Source: Adiantum capillus-veneris
Taxonomy: Eukaryota; Streptophyta; Polypodiopsida; Polypodiales; Pteridaceae
Assembly: GCA_014529385.2 (NCBI GenBank)
Contig: CM043958.1
Location: 153,533,293 to 153,597,292 of the forward strand
DNA length: 64,000 nt
Direction: 5' to 3'
Shown: piece by piece, positions 1 to 10,471 of the stretch
How the letters are laid out: the number at the start of each line of letters is the position of its first letter
Position numbering within the stretch: the stretch's first letter is position 1
The notes under the pieces: generated by a model
Database searches by the model: none
What the model saw: only the letters and a program-made list of their open reading frames with translations
What the model was told of the DNA's origin: nothing
Made by a program: the position numbers and the translations under genes

Positions 1-1633
1 AAATGTGAATATATCGTTGTAAGCAGTTATTCTCTCCTGAAAATAAGTAGATTTATTTATTTTGATGTGCCCACAAACCATTGGCTTGATGGTGATGTAC
101 GATCACACATATCCCCATTGACATAACCTAATTTGTACTTTGTATCATTGTACTACTCCTCAGTGTTAAACCATACTGTTACTTTTTATTTTTAAAATTT
201 TGGCAATATAAGTCTCTGTCTTGATTGATCTTACTCAAATGATTTTTATCATGATCTTTTGTTTTGTTACATTTCTCAAACTTGTTTAAGGATTCACAAA
301 ATCCTATGCAGACCATAATGCGAGGCCGTCAGATAAGTCATCTCCTTACTTTATTTTTGCAAACTCATTTTAAAAGCTTCAGTGATAATATACTAACCAT
401 GTTCTCTCATATTTTCCAATACGTACCTTCTTGGCTAATCAATCAAATATCTTAATTAATCCATATCTTACTACTTACCGGTTGACTATACAAACACTGT
501 CATACAAGATTGTGACAAAATCCTAGACGTGTTTGCTTATACCATTCAAAGAGACAACACAACTCTCTCAACATGCATACATAGATACCCATTCAGTATC
601 TTGATGGTATGTGTAACAAATACATTAGTGTTATTTTCATATTTCATTTGTCTACATTGTCTTCTAAGCTGAATACTCATGCTCTGCTACGACCACGGTT
701 TCTCATTGATTTAAATGATTTTTTATTAAGATCATTTGTCATTAAGCTATACATCTACTCATGTGAGCTAAGTGCTTTGGCATAGTGAACAACAGTTTGT
801 CAGTATACTCCTACTTAAACCTGCTCAAAATTGGTCTCACACATATGATAAATGTTATATTTTTATGCCTAGCCTAGTCCATTGGTCACAAACACACAAA
901 TGCGCCGATTTAGGTAGTGTGTAGATACTGCTCTTGGTGCAGATCCGTCGATTTAGGCAGCACATTGATAAATTACAGATTCATGATTTTTAAACAATAT
1001 CAAATGCAGATTCTCCGATTTAGGCAGCATGTCTTATTGGTGTAGATTTGTCGATTTAAGCAACACCGATTACAAAATCATGTTGTAGTGGCTGGCCACC
1101 ACTGCACCTAGTGTGATTTTGTAGCCAAGTATGGAAGTGAATGTGATTTGGATTTATATTTTGGATTTGGAATGGATGTATGATGATTTTTATCGTGAGA
1201 GTATTTATGGAATTGAGCTTGAGACTGATTAGATTTATTCAATGATGAGTGTGACCAATGATATTCTGATTCATCAGGGTATTACCTATATTGCTTATTC
1301 TAGTGGTTTGGGACACTAGAATCGGTAGCATGTGGATGGCGGAAGACATGAGCAATGTTGTTTTGTTTCATAAATTTTTCATTTTACAATGTGCTATTTC
1401 TGACACAAAATACTAATCGCTATTTTTTGACAAGTATGATTTGTAGATTTTTATTTTCGCACAACTGAGGACAATTGCTTTCTAACGGAGAGGTATGTAA
1501 TAGAGTTTATATTTTATTTTCTAGTGGAGATGACAGGTGGAAAAGGCTAAGGGTTATGCAAAAGGATCTCAAAAGGATATTATATTTTATGTATATTTTA
1601 TTATTCAAGTGCTCTTTTATGAGCTTTGGCCAT
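1..1633. other. AT-rich intergenic sequence, no gene seen
   Basis: I see no convincing coding region, RNA gene or transposon end here. The only internal structure is a short motif resembling CGATTTAGGCAGCA, which occurs four times in imperfect form between about 904 and 1070 (near 904, 948, 1015 and 1050). A CT-rich stretch and a short GT run follow at about 1745-1850, just past this interval. Confidence 0.5.
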
Positions 1634-1926
1634 TTATGACCGACCGACCAATTTGTAGTCAATTTGACCATTCAAGAAATCTATAAATCTAATACATACA
1701 AGAGGGAAATGGTCACTCTTGCACGAGAGGAGATTGCACCCAGTGTCTGCGTGTTCTTCTCTCCTCTCCTCTCTTCTCTCTCGCCGTGCTTGCGTAGCAC
1801 TCCGCTCTAGGAGGTGCGCCTGCACGTGCTCTCTGTGTGTGTGTGTGTGTGCTTGTGTTGAGCTTGATTATGTGCGTGTGTGACAATTCAGGTATGCCGA
1901 CTTATCATTATATGATATGTAGTGTA

Positions 1927-2544
1927 CTATTTTGGGTATTTTGCAGGGCCACCGCGCTCCCGTTTGTAGTATCCTCTTCCAAAACTGGAGTCAACAGAAG
2001 ACGATGGGGTAAGAAAGGAAGTAAATGAGGAGTTTGGAGTTAGAAGCGTGTTGGGTCTTTTTTGAGAAGGGAACTCATCATCTTCAAAGTTAGGTTTCAG
2101 AAGACCCATAAGAGTTTTAATCCCTTTGTATGAATCGTAAGTTGTAAGGAGCATCCCAGGTTCATTTGCCCCAAGCACTTTGAGCATGTCAACCATAAAC
2201 GTATGAAATTGTATGAAGGCAATTTGTGCCAAAACCAAATCCTTGGCTTGGCCACCTAACCAAGAGTAGATAAGAGTAAGGTGAAAGGATGTAAGCTTTT
2301 CCAAAAATATTGATTCTAGATTGTTGATTGCAAACCAAACAACATGGTTGAACCATATAATGCTAGACTCACAAGATGCTTTAGGGTCAAGAAATCTGCA
2401 AGCGCACTTGAGATATGGTTTGTAAATACTCCAGACTAATTGCACATAATAATCTGCATTGTTCTTACTGAATTCCATGAGACCTTTGGTTCTCACATAA
2501 AGACCTATATTAGAGCTACACTTCTTAGAATCAAGAAAATTCAT
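1927..2544 (-). pseudogene. C-terminal half of unknown protein family, copy 1 (cut by Copia-A)
   Basis: This is a 205-residue open frame on the minus strand. I do not recognise the family. The distal part (FHTFMVDMLKVLG, then EPGMLLTTYDSYKG, then LLKPN) matches the minus-strand frame at 53485-53787 closely, including a Ser/Thr-rich stretch (SFTSFLTPSS) and a basic Gly/Arg tail (GRGYYKRERGG against GRGKTKNYTGRGR). The middle is hydrophobic and aromatic (SIIWFNHVVWFAINN). The first Met is only the first Met downstream of the Copia-A insertion, so it is not a true start: the frame is open back to the insertion point at 2563. The missing N-terminal half lies beyond Copia-A at 6206-6844. Conservation of two diverged copies in the same frame shows that it once coded for protein. 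The function is unknown. Confidence 0.6.
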
Positions 2545-2563
2545 GTTGAACGGAGCTTTAATC

Positions 2564-2790
2564 TGTTACCATATACATGTGGTAGTGATGTGTGTGAACA
2601 CACTAGGACCGTCGGGGCATTTTTTCCCTCTTTAGGAGGTTTTTCCCCCCGAGCATTGTATATACGCCCATCACTCTAGGGCTATCTATCTTTCCATTGC
2701 ACACTAAGTAAAACACTCTCTATTGTGTGCCTTGAGCTTCCTTCCTCTTCTCCAAGCTGTGTGTGTTTCTCTGCAACCCTAATTTCAACA
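2564..2790 (+). repeat. 5' LTR of Copia-A
   Basis: It starts TGTTACC and ends TTCAACA, 227 bp, and is repeated at 5944-6170. It contains a TATA-like core (TTGTATATACG, near 2654-2664) that is the likely promoter. The target duplication TAATC precedes it. Confidence 0.93.
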
Positions 2791-2792
2791 AT

Positions 2793-2804
2793 TGGTATCA
2801 GAGC
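2793..2804 (+). other. Primer binding site of Copia-A
   Basis: TGGTATCAGAGC lies two bases after the 5' LTR. This is the standard complement of the 3' part of plant initiator-Met tRNA used by Copia elements to prime minus-strand synthesis. Confidence 0.92.
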
Positions 2805-3148
2805 AGGTTACGTCCTCCCAGGCTTAGTCGCCAGCTGCTCCAGTACATGCCTGCTCACTTTCTCCGATTTGAGTGAGCTTTGGTGAGCGTTCGCAGGTCG
2901 ACAAATATTTCGGGTAAACTCGCAGAGCTCGGTCTGCTCAAATTTTTGATTTGGGCTCATTTCGGCCTCCGTTTCCACTACAGGCAGTTTTCCACATGCT
3001 ATTTCGTCATTTTGTGCAGAATTTCTATCAATGCCATTTTCTGCATAACAGGTGCCTTATAGTCTTCTACGGTTTGTGCTAGCACGTGTTGTTCCCACTC
3101 CATTTCTCCTATTTTCGGGCAGTTTTCACATCAGGTGCATCATTTACC

Positions 3149-4240
3149 ATGGCTGACAACAACAACACAGATGTGTTCAAGATGTTTGCTACTGACGATA
3201 GGTCGGATGGGGACAACTACCCTATGTGGGCTTATATGATGCAACATGTTCTTGTGTCAAAGGGCATCTGGAACATTGTGCAGGGCATTGATGTACGTCT
3301 TGGTTCTGAGGATGTAGGCGATGTTGAGGATGTTGCAGGTCTTGCTGCAAGGATTGATGCTATTAGAGTTGTTTTGCCTACGGCAGAACAAGCTCGTTGG
3401 GATGTTAAGGATGCTTAGGCTCATGCATTGATTACGTTGTCTGTGAAGCGCACCATTGTTCCTCACATCCGTTCAGCAAAATCTGCAAAACAGGCTTGGG
3501 ATATTTTAGCAGGTCTTTATGCAAGCCGCAATGAGGCTAAAATTGCTTTGTTGCGTAAAGAGCTGGAGTCGAAGATTATGCATGAGGAAGATGATATGGA
3601 CACTTTCCTTGCTAGTGTCAAGGATATCAATGAGCAACTCATTTCTGCAGGTGAAGCCATTTCAGACAGTTCCCTAGTGCAGACTGTTCTTGATGCCTTA
3701 CCAGATTCCTACCAGACTTTTGCTAGTACTTGAGACTGATGAGCCAAGGAAATCCTGAAGTTGTCAAGTTTGATGCATTATGCACATTGCTATTGCAAGA
3801 GTCACTTTCTAGAAAAAATAGGACTAGGCAGCGTGTAGTTGAACAGGCTTTTATTGCTTCTCAAAGAAAGGGTGGTAACAGTAATGCAGCCACTTCTTAT
3901 GGTTCTGCTGCGAGTGGCAAAAATTCTGTTCCTAATGCTTTTCCTGACAGCAATTCGTCTGGAAATTCTAGTGATAAGGGCAAAAAGAAGATGCGTTGCC
4001 ATTATTGTAAAGCTAATGATCACTTGATCAAGTCGTATCCTAAGTTGAAGGTCAAAGAGGCTAAGAAGAAAGAGGGTGGTTCCACTACAAATGCAACCAT
4101 TGTTGAGTCTTCTGTGAAAGGAGACTGTAATGCTGATGTTGATGTAGAATGGGCTTTTAGTGCAGAGTGCACTTACAATCCTGCTGTCCATGATGCATGC
4201 TTGTCAGTTCCTATAGATTCACATGTGTGGTATTTCGACA
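3149..4240 (+). pseudogene. Copia-A gag and protease start, broken
   Basis: The start ATG (MADNNNTDVFKMF) is shared with Copia-B at 56578. The frame covers a UBN2-type Gag (YPMWAYMMQHVL, then LLRKELESKIMHEEDDMDTF, then LPDSYQTF) and a zinc knuckle CHYCKANDHLIKSY. The final Cys of CX2CX4HX4C is Tyr here but Cys in Copia-B. The protease core is FDSGAT near 4235. Breaks relative to Copia-B: a TAG stop at 3416-3418, a one-base loss near 3731 that moves the frame, and a one-base loss after DSGATK near 4253. It cannot make a full Gag. Confidence 0.9.
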
Positions 4241-4946
4241 GTGGTGCTACAAAGCCATTACCTCACATCGTGAATTGTTTACCTCTCTCGAGTCTGTACC
4301 TCATGGGAATTCAGTCACTTGTGCCGTTAATGCCTCTTATCCAGTCCAGGGAGTTGGAAAGATTGTGCTTACTGCTGCTAATGGCAATTCTTTCACACTT
4401 GTTGATGCACTTTATGTACCAGGGATCAAGAAGAATCTCTTGTCTGTATTCGTACTTACTAGACTTGGACTTGTAGTCAAATTTGTGGATGACAGATGTA
4501 CAGTTCATGATCTCAGTTTTGGTGATGACATTGTTGCATCTGGCCTTTTGTGCTGTGGGATGTATAAGCTCACTTTGTATGACAAGTGTAGACAAAATTT
4601 TGCAAATGCTGTTGCAGATTCAAGGCGTATTTCAGATGCAAAATGTTTTGGTCATCTAAATTTTGCCAGTTTGCTGAGTTCGCACAAATCTAATATGGTT
4701 GCTTCTTTGCCGCCTCTTGAAGCACCTGTCAAACATGTTTGTGAACGTTGTATTTTGGGTAAGATGCAGTGTTCTAAGTTTCCAAAGGATGGTTCAATTC
4801 GGGCCACATGTAGGTTGCAGCTTGTGCATAGTGATGTTTGTAGGCCCATGCAAACTCCGTCCTTGGGCAATTACCTTTACTTTGTGACTTTCATTGATGA
4901 TTACTCCAGGCATGCATGGGTATTTGCTGATCACTGGACCAAATGA
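4241..4946 (+). pseudogene. Copia-A integrase N-terminal part, truncated
   Basis: The frame carries the end of protease (ALYVPGIKKNLLS), the pre-integrase zinc region (CFGHLN ... CERCILGKMQCSKF) and the first part of the integrase core (LVHSDVCRPMQ, then FIDDYSRHAWV). It then breaks off: the next bases (about 4922 on) read as reverse transcriptase downstream of YVDD (LLITGPNERHIDLF) in another frame. The second catalytic Asp and the Glu of integrase are absent because of this deletion. Confidence 0.88.
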
Positions 4947-5868
4947 GAGACATATTGATTTATTTAAGGCTGATTTGAATGCTAGTTTCAAAATGAAAGA
5001 TTTGGGGCTGTTGCATCATTACTAGGGTATACAGTTTAAGCAATGTGATGGTGGTATTGCCTTGTGTCAAAAAAGTTACATAGAGACATTGCTATGTAAG
5101 TTTGGACTTGAGGATTGCAAACCTATTGCCACTCCCATGGAAACAGGTTTGAAGTTGAGTCTACATGATGTTGGCGATCCTGCTGATGTCTCTCTTTATC
5201 AAACTGCTGTTGGCTGCCTCATTTATGTATACAACACGAGGCCAGATATTCAATTTTCAGTCTCACAGGTCAGCAGATTTATGCATAGCCCAGGGTCTAA
5301 GCATTGGCAGGGTGTCAAGAGGAGTTTCCGCTACCTTAGTGGCACTTTACATCTTGGCTTGTTTTATACCAAGGGGGGATCATTGCCGCCAGACTTACAT
5401 GCTTTTTCGGACTTAGATTGGGCTGGTTGTTTTGACACGCGAGTGTCCAAAAGTGGTTTTTGTTTCATGCTTGGCAGTTCATGTATATCATGGTTGAGCA
5501 AGAAGAAACCTACTATGGCCACTTCGAGTTGTGAGGTTGAGTACAGGGAAGTCTTCACAGCTACGGTTGAGTGTGTATGGCTCAGACGCCTTATGGCTGA
5601 TTTGGGTGTTGGATAGGACACTGCCAACACTATCTACACTGACAGTCAGAGCGCATTGGCAGTTGCGAGGAACCCAGTTTTTCATGCTCGTATAAAGCAC
5701 ATTGAGGTGCATTACCACTATGTCAGGGAGAGGCTCTCAGCAGGAGAGACTAGCTTGGCTTATGTGCCAACAGAGGACAACCTTGCAGATATTTTTACAA
5801 AGGGATTGCCTCGTGAGAAGCTTGAAGCTTTCCGCAAAGCCTTGGGCTTACTCCCCTTTGTGGACTGA
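4923..5868 (+). pseudogene. Copia-A reverse transcriptase end and RNase H
   Basis: The region reads LLITGPNERHIDLFKADL and SFKMKDLG, then a stop, then YIETLLCKFGLEDCK and ATPMETG, which is the thumb/connection part of Copia reverse transcriptase. RNase H follows (FSDLDWAGC, SCEVEYREVFTATVE). After an in-frame TAG at 5614-5616 it continues as YTDSQSALAVARN, KHIEVHYHYVRE and NLADIFTKGLPREKL, ending at 5866-5868. The same TAG sits at the same codon in Copia-B. The YVDD motif is missing because the deletion junction lies just before this segment. Confidence 0.88.
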
Positions 5869-5933
5869 TCATGTCCTCAGGGCATGGCACTTCCCTTTAC
5901 TCATGTGCCAGCTCTCGTTCACCGCATCACTCC

Positions 5934-5941
5934 AGGGGGGA
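5934..5941 (+). other. Polypurine tract of Copia-A
   Basis: AGGGGGGA lies two bases before the 3' LTR, the usual place for the plus-strand primer of an LTR element. Confidence 0.8.
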
Positions 5942-5943
5942 TT

Positions 5944-6170
5944 TGTTACCATATACATGTGGTAGTGATGTGTGTGAACACACTAGGACCTCCGGGGCAT
6001 TTTTTCCCTCTTTAGGAGTTTTTTTCCCCCGAGAATTGTATATACACCCATCACTCTAGGGATATCTATCTTTCCATTGCACACTAAGTAAAACACTCTC
6101 TATTGTGTGCCTTGAGCTTCCTTCGTCTTCTCCAAGCTGTGTGTGTTTCTCTGCAACCCTAATTTCAACA
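5944..6170 (+). repeat. 3' LTR of Copia-A
   Basis: 227 bp, TGTTACC...TTCAACA, about 96% identical by eye to 2564-2790. It is followed by target duplication TAATC (6171-6175). Confidence 0.93.
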
Positions 6171-6205
6171 TAATCAACTCTCCTTTGTCCAAACATTGTA
6201 CTTCT

Positions 6206-6844
6206 TTAAGTACTTTTAGCGGAGAGTCCTCCTTTGTAGTAGCTAATAGATTTGCCAAAAAAAACCCGGGTCTCTATTGAGATAGGAACTAGAAAACCTT
6301 TATTTGGGAGTAACCAAAGTTTGTGTTCCACCCCTAAAGATCCAACCTCCACTTCTCGTATAGGTAGAAAGGGGAAAATTCTGGAAACCTTAGGTACCAA
6401 TTCCAAAAGCGAAGTCTCATTAAGAGAATATAAATATTTCTCAAAATCTTTAATAGCTTCAACCGCTGCAACAGCATCCCTACAAAAAAGACTGTTGGTA
6501 GGTGGGAGAATCGGAATAATCTGGGCCGTGACAAAGCTCGGGCTGGGCCCACATTGCTTTCTGAGAAGATTAGCTAGTTCACCACCATCCGAAGAGAACT
6601 TAGCCAAGTCCTCTTTATGAGCTTTAGAGATAGTCGGGCTATTAGCAATGATGTCTGTAATAATTGAGACACCCTCCTTACTATTTTTAACCAAAATAGC
6701 CAAAGTTTTGACCCATTTGTCAAAGGAGACTGTGTGAATTAGAGAGGTAATAGGATTACTAGACGAGGCCACAATGAGAGCAGATGCTTCCGCATCTTGT
6801 GTGCATCTAATAACCAAAAGTAAAGCCCATGAAAGAGGCTCCAT
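6206..6844 (-). pseudogene. N-terminal half of unknown protein family, copy 1
   Basis: A 212-residue frame starting MEPLSW at 6844 on the minus strand. It aligns with 53814-54212 over about 90 residues: CTQDAEASALIVAS, FDKWVKTLAILVKNSKEGV, LAKFSSDGGELANLLRKQCG. It continues with a segment missing from copy 2 (DFEKYLYSLNETSLLELVPKV). The frame closes at 6206-6208. A single-base shift in the A-rich stretch near 6217 would keep the region open up to the Copia-A target, so one frameshift and one insertion separate the two halves. The pre-insertion protein would have been about 430 residues. The function is unknown. No signal peptide or known motif is visible. Confidence 0.55.
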
Positions 6845-7247
6845 TTAGTCCCTGATATAAGGAAACTGATTGAAGGAGGCATAGTTAGACAAGTCCCAAA
6901 AATTTAACTACTTGAAATGAGAATCTAGGAATTTTTTTTCAAGTAGGGCAAACTATAAAGATAACGTGTAGTGTAATATTTTGGTAGTAGCCTCAACCTT
7001 TCAACCGGTTTAACAATATTCATAAGGACTGTGTGAGGCTCGACCCTTCTAGCTCAGACTGACTGTACCACCAGAGCAACCTGACCTAGGTAATACTGGG
7101 AGCCTAGTCCCGATCTAGTGGTAGGACTGGATCTAAGTGCAATTTGTGTGTGTATTAGTTATTTACTTATATTACCCATAGATGAACATATACATGTTCA
7201 AAGACCAAGGTACCCAGATAAATACAGGGTTATTGTACAAAACAAGG
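6845..7247. other. Upstream region of copy-1 unknown gene; possible SINE
   Basis: This is the 5' side of the minus-strand gene ending at 6844. It holds a short hairpin (CTACTTGAAA near 6908 and its complement near 6940). Around 6990-7110 is a minus-strand stretch with tRNA-like internal promoter character (see the separate entry). No other gene is seen. Confidence 0.35.
6990..7110 (-). repeat. Possible tRNA-derived SINE fragment
   Basis: On the minus strand GGTCAGGTTGCTCTGGTGG is followed about 30 bases later by GGGTCGAGCC. These resemble RNA polymerase III box A and box B, with box B close to the GGTTCGANNCC pattern and roughly tRNA spacing. No cloverleaf folds convincingly by eye and I found no second copy in the window. 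A chance match is possible. Confidence 0.25.
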
Positions 7248-7661
7248 TTAGATAGCATGATTTTGTACGAATGAATAACACATCAGCTTGGTACAAGTCA
7301 CCATCCTAAAAAAAGTAGAAAATCCTTCATACACTTCGAACCAACAACCAATCTTCCAAACAGTAAAGCAACCAAAGAGAGTAGCCCTCACCTGCACCCT
7401 ATCCCAAGGGTCATCATGAATGGTCGAGGCTGTCACCAAAGAACTATCAAAATTTTGGGTGAAATATCTAGATAGGGCCATCAAAGCAAGGGAATCTGCA
7501 ACACGGTTCTCTTGACAAGGCAAAAAGGTAAGGGTGGAAGAGGTAAAATGGGTGAAGAGGTCACGGGCTAAAAGGCTATAGTAGTGCATCAAAGGGTGAA
7601 GGGTGCGGGCATGGCCATGAAACTGGTGTACCAAAAGAAGTAGTGCTCTCAAACCAATCAA
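7248..7661 (-). pseudogene. RNase H-like fragment of a non-LTR element or RNase H gene
   Basis: The minus-strand frame contains LTFLPCQENRVADSLALMA, close to the C-terminal helix region of plant LINE-type RNase H domains (pattern: HV.RE.NRVADALA). The preceding HYYSLLARDLFTHF fits the helix before it. The rest of the frame after RYFTQNF is not recognisable. Catalytic Asp/Glu residues are not in this fragment. It ends in a CT microsatellite on its 5' side. Confidence 0.35.
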
Positions 7662-7708
7662 AAGTGCTTGATACCTCTCTCCATGCTCTTAATTCCATGC
7701 AACAGAGA

Positions 7709-7813
<105 letters not shown>

Positions 7814-7829
7814 GCGTTTATGCACAAGG

Positions 7830-8870
7830 CCGAGTTCTTCTCTCTCTCGACTCCCTCCTCACTGGCGGTAGCCTACAAAGTAGCCTCTATCTCCTGGCTC
7901 GCGACACAACACACATAGAGAATTACTCTCTCTCTCTCCTCGTTTTTGGTACAGCCAGCAAATGGCACTCTTGCTCATTCTCGTCATCTTATGCTCCTCA
8001 AACTCGGCCTATCACAAGATCTCACTCTCGGCTATGGCCAGAGCCTCTCTAGATTTTGCTCACGGTAGTCTCTCTTTAGTCGACACACTCCCTTTCGACT
8101 CAATGTCTACTCGCCTTGATCCCCCCACTCGACACCTCTCATGTCGCTCGCCATCCTCTTTCAGGTCTAGATAATGCAAAAAAAATGATAGCTATGAAAA
8201 TTAGCGTATTAGAGAACCTAGGTGTGGTTCACACCTCTGCTTCCGACTCTTGGCTCCCACAAGATGGCGACCTCTATTGTTTTTTTTCCCTCTATCGAGT
8301 TAGCTTGAAGGCAAACCACCCTCCTCTTTCCTCTATTGAGTTAGCTTGAAGGCAAACCACCCTCCTCTTCCCTCTCTTGAATTCAAGGTAATCCCCCCCA
8401 GGGAAATCTCAAGATCTCTTTTTTTAATTCGATCAAAACACCGAGATCAATAGCTCTCTTGCTTTACCTCTAGATTCTTTGCTCTCTCTTCAATGCTTCG
8501 AACATGATGACATATACATAAAGCAAGTTGCATCCACATAACGGCCTTTACATCACTTGTCATGATCATAATCCACAAGTGTCACTTCAAAATCAATGTT
8601 ACTTCAAGAGTTGTCTTCAACTTTCACTCGAACTTATGCACCACCATGATACATAGAAAGCACAACCGCGTCTATGCCATCAAGTTGAGCATCTCCAAGT
8701 TCTCTTCTCTTTAATCATAATTCCATAATAAGTGCGGCGTCTTCATTGCTTGTCAAAACAAACTCCTCATGGAAAATCAAGTGAGAGTATCGTCAATGTA
8801 GCAGATAAAATAACAAACACTGGCAAACATGTTAAGTGCGAAAGGATCATGTATTAGTGCTCCCCGGGGC
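7830..8870. other. Intergenic, CT-rich, with a 41 bp tandem duplication
   Basis: No gene is supported. A unit of about 41 bp (TTAGCTTGAAGGCAAACCAC is its core) occurs twice head to tail at about 8294-8375. Confidence 0.45.
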
Positions 8871-10471
8871 TCAAAAAAAACTCCAACAGTGGCGTCCTGC
8901 GGGGAAAACTAGCCTACTAGTGTGAAACCAAATTTTTTGGTTAGAGCAGTGCCTTATCCATTGGGCTTCTCTTTCATCTTCCATTGAAATTTTACCCTTT
9001 TTTGTTACTTTCTCTCTTCCCTTTATCTTGCCATAACCCCCTTGGATGGGAAACAAACTCACTCTTTGGCATGTGTGGTACCCAATGTGGTATAGGCAAA
9101 AGTGTTATCTTTAAAAGAAGGGGACTCATCAGCTTGCAAAACTCCTAAAGGACTACCTGGTGTTGAGGTAAGGACTAGTGGAATAGGAACCACAAGAGCA
9201 CATGCCTTAATATTCAAACAAGCCTCTCTTTGGTAGCACTCAGCTTCTTCTAAGGTTACCCTCCATGAGACTGCTAGGGTGGTGGGTCCAAAGGCCAAAC
9301 CCACGACCTTATCTCGTGCATAGGCATCCTCAAGTGTCTTTGGATCTGACAAACTCACATGGAATTGAATATCCCTCAACATACACTTAAGAAAACATTC
9401 CACTAACACCCTTTCATCAAAACAATAGGGGTCACAATGCTTCCACTTGAAAGCTTGAAACAATTAACATAATCAGCAATTGGCTCACTCTCCCGTTGGA
9501 GAAGTGCAACAAGTTCCCAAAGGCTAAATTGGAAGGCAACATGGAGAAAATCTAGCAACAAAAGCTCTACCCAATCCATTTCAAGTCTGCATCAAATGTG
9601 GAGAATGTCGCTTCATACTATGGTACCACTGCATAGCTACATCAATCAAATAGGCAGGAAGAATCACATGAGTTCATCAGGCTTGTCATAACCCTCAAAC
9701 CAACAAGCTTTCACAAATTGCAATAAATGAGAATCAGCTGTATCAACTCCAACTCCATCATAGGGTGTCAACTTGACTATCCGTTGATCAATAGGTCTCT
9801 CCCTAGCTTGGGGAACAATAGGTGGAGGATCAAGCTGCTCTTTCTCAAGAACAATTTCAATGGTAGCCATATCGTTGTCAGAAAAATCAAGAGAACTAAA
9901 ACTAGAAGCATCAAGAACATCCTCAATAAGAATGTCATCTTCATAGACATGAGCGTCAACCAATGGCTTAACTTCTGGCAAGCACTACCCCATCTAAAGG
10001 TTGCATCTCATCTCAACAATATGTTCAAAAGAAGTTGTAAACCCCACTCCAGACTGGACCTCCTGAACAAGGGTGGGAAAGAACAAGAGGTAGGTCAACA
10101 TTCTCCTCCTCAAGAAGATCTTGGTTAAAAGTGGCATCATCAACTAAATTGGCTAGAAAGCCATCCCAAACACTCTTGTTAAGAGTTTCACTCTCACTAC
10201 ACTCTTTGCCCGAAGCAATATCCTCAAGGGAAATGCCCTCGTTTTCATCCACTGCATCGCTCAAATGGGCTAAAAACTCATCCCAAATTCTATTAAAAAC
10301 TAAAGGCTCACCAACATCATCATCAAAGCTCAAGGTCTTGGTAGAAGCAGACGTGAAAATAACCCTCTTTTTGGAATCCTCCCGCCTAGATATGCAAGCA
10401 TCCCAAATGGCTGCCAAGAAGGAAACCAACTTAAAAGTCAGGTACAACAAAAAGGGAAAAACTAGCTCCAT
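8871..10471 (-). pseudogene. Decayed Ty3/Gypsy-type gag region
   Basis: Read right to left: 10471-10025 encodes an acidic leader with two related blocks (RIWDEFLAHLSDA and SVWDGFLANLVDD). 9981-9664 encodes VKLTPYDGVGVDTADSHLLQ, close to the opening of Retrotrans_gag domains (P.FDG.. AD..L..F). After several stops, 9463-9059 encodes FLKCMLRDIQFHVSLSDPKT and LEDAYARDKVV, matching the later gag pattern (FL.GL...I...V....P.TL.DA...A). I found neither a zinc knuckle nor LTRs. Multiple stops make it a relic. The assignment to Gypsy gag rests on pattern, not on a search. Confidence 0.5.

Larger units (their letters stand above)
2564..6170 (+). mobile_element. Copia-A: LTR retrotransposon with internal deletion
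   Basis: This 3.6 kb Ty1/Copia element has two 227 bp LTRs, each TG...CA, flanked by a perfect 5 bp target duplication TAATC (2559-2563 and 6171-6175). Order: LTR, initiator-Met primer site, gag with zinc knuckle, protease, start of integrase, end of reverse transcriptase, RNase H, polypurine tract, LTR. A deletion joins integrase just after the DDYSRHAWV segment (about 4922) to reverse transcriptase just after its YVDD box. The integrase core and most of reverse transcriptase are therefore gone. Gag has an early stop (3416-3418) and later single-base losses. By eye the LTRs differ at about 8 of 227 positions. The element interrupts the unknown minus-strand gene at 1927-6844 and belongs to the same family as Copia-B. 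Confidence 0.95.

Noticed and set aside
2880-3062. 60-residue ORF in the Copia-A leader, also at 56305 in Copia-B
   Set aside because: It lies between primer site and gag start. The two copies are similar because the DNA is similar, and it has no recognisable domain.
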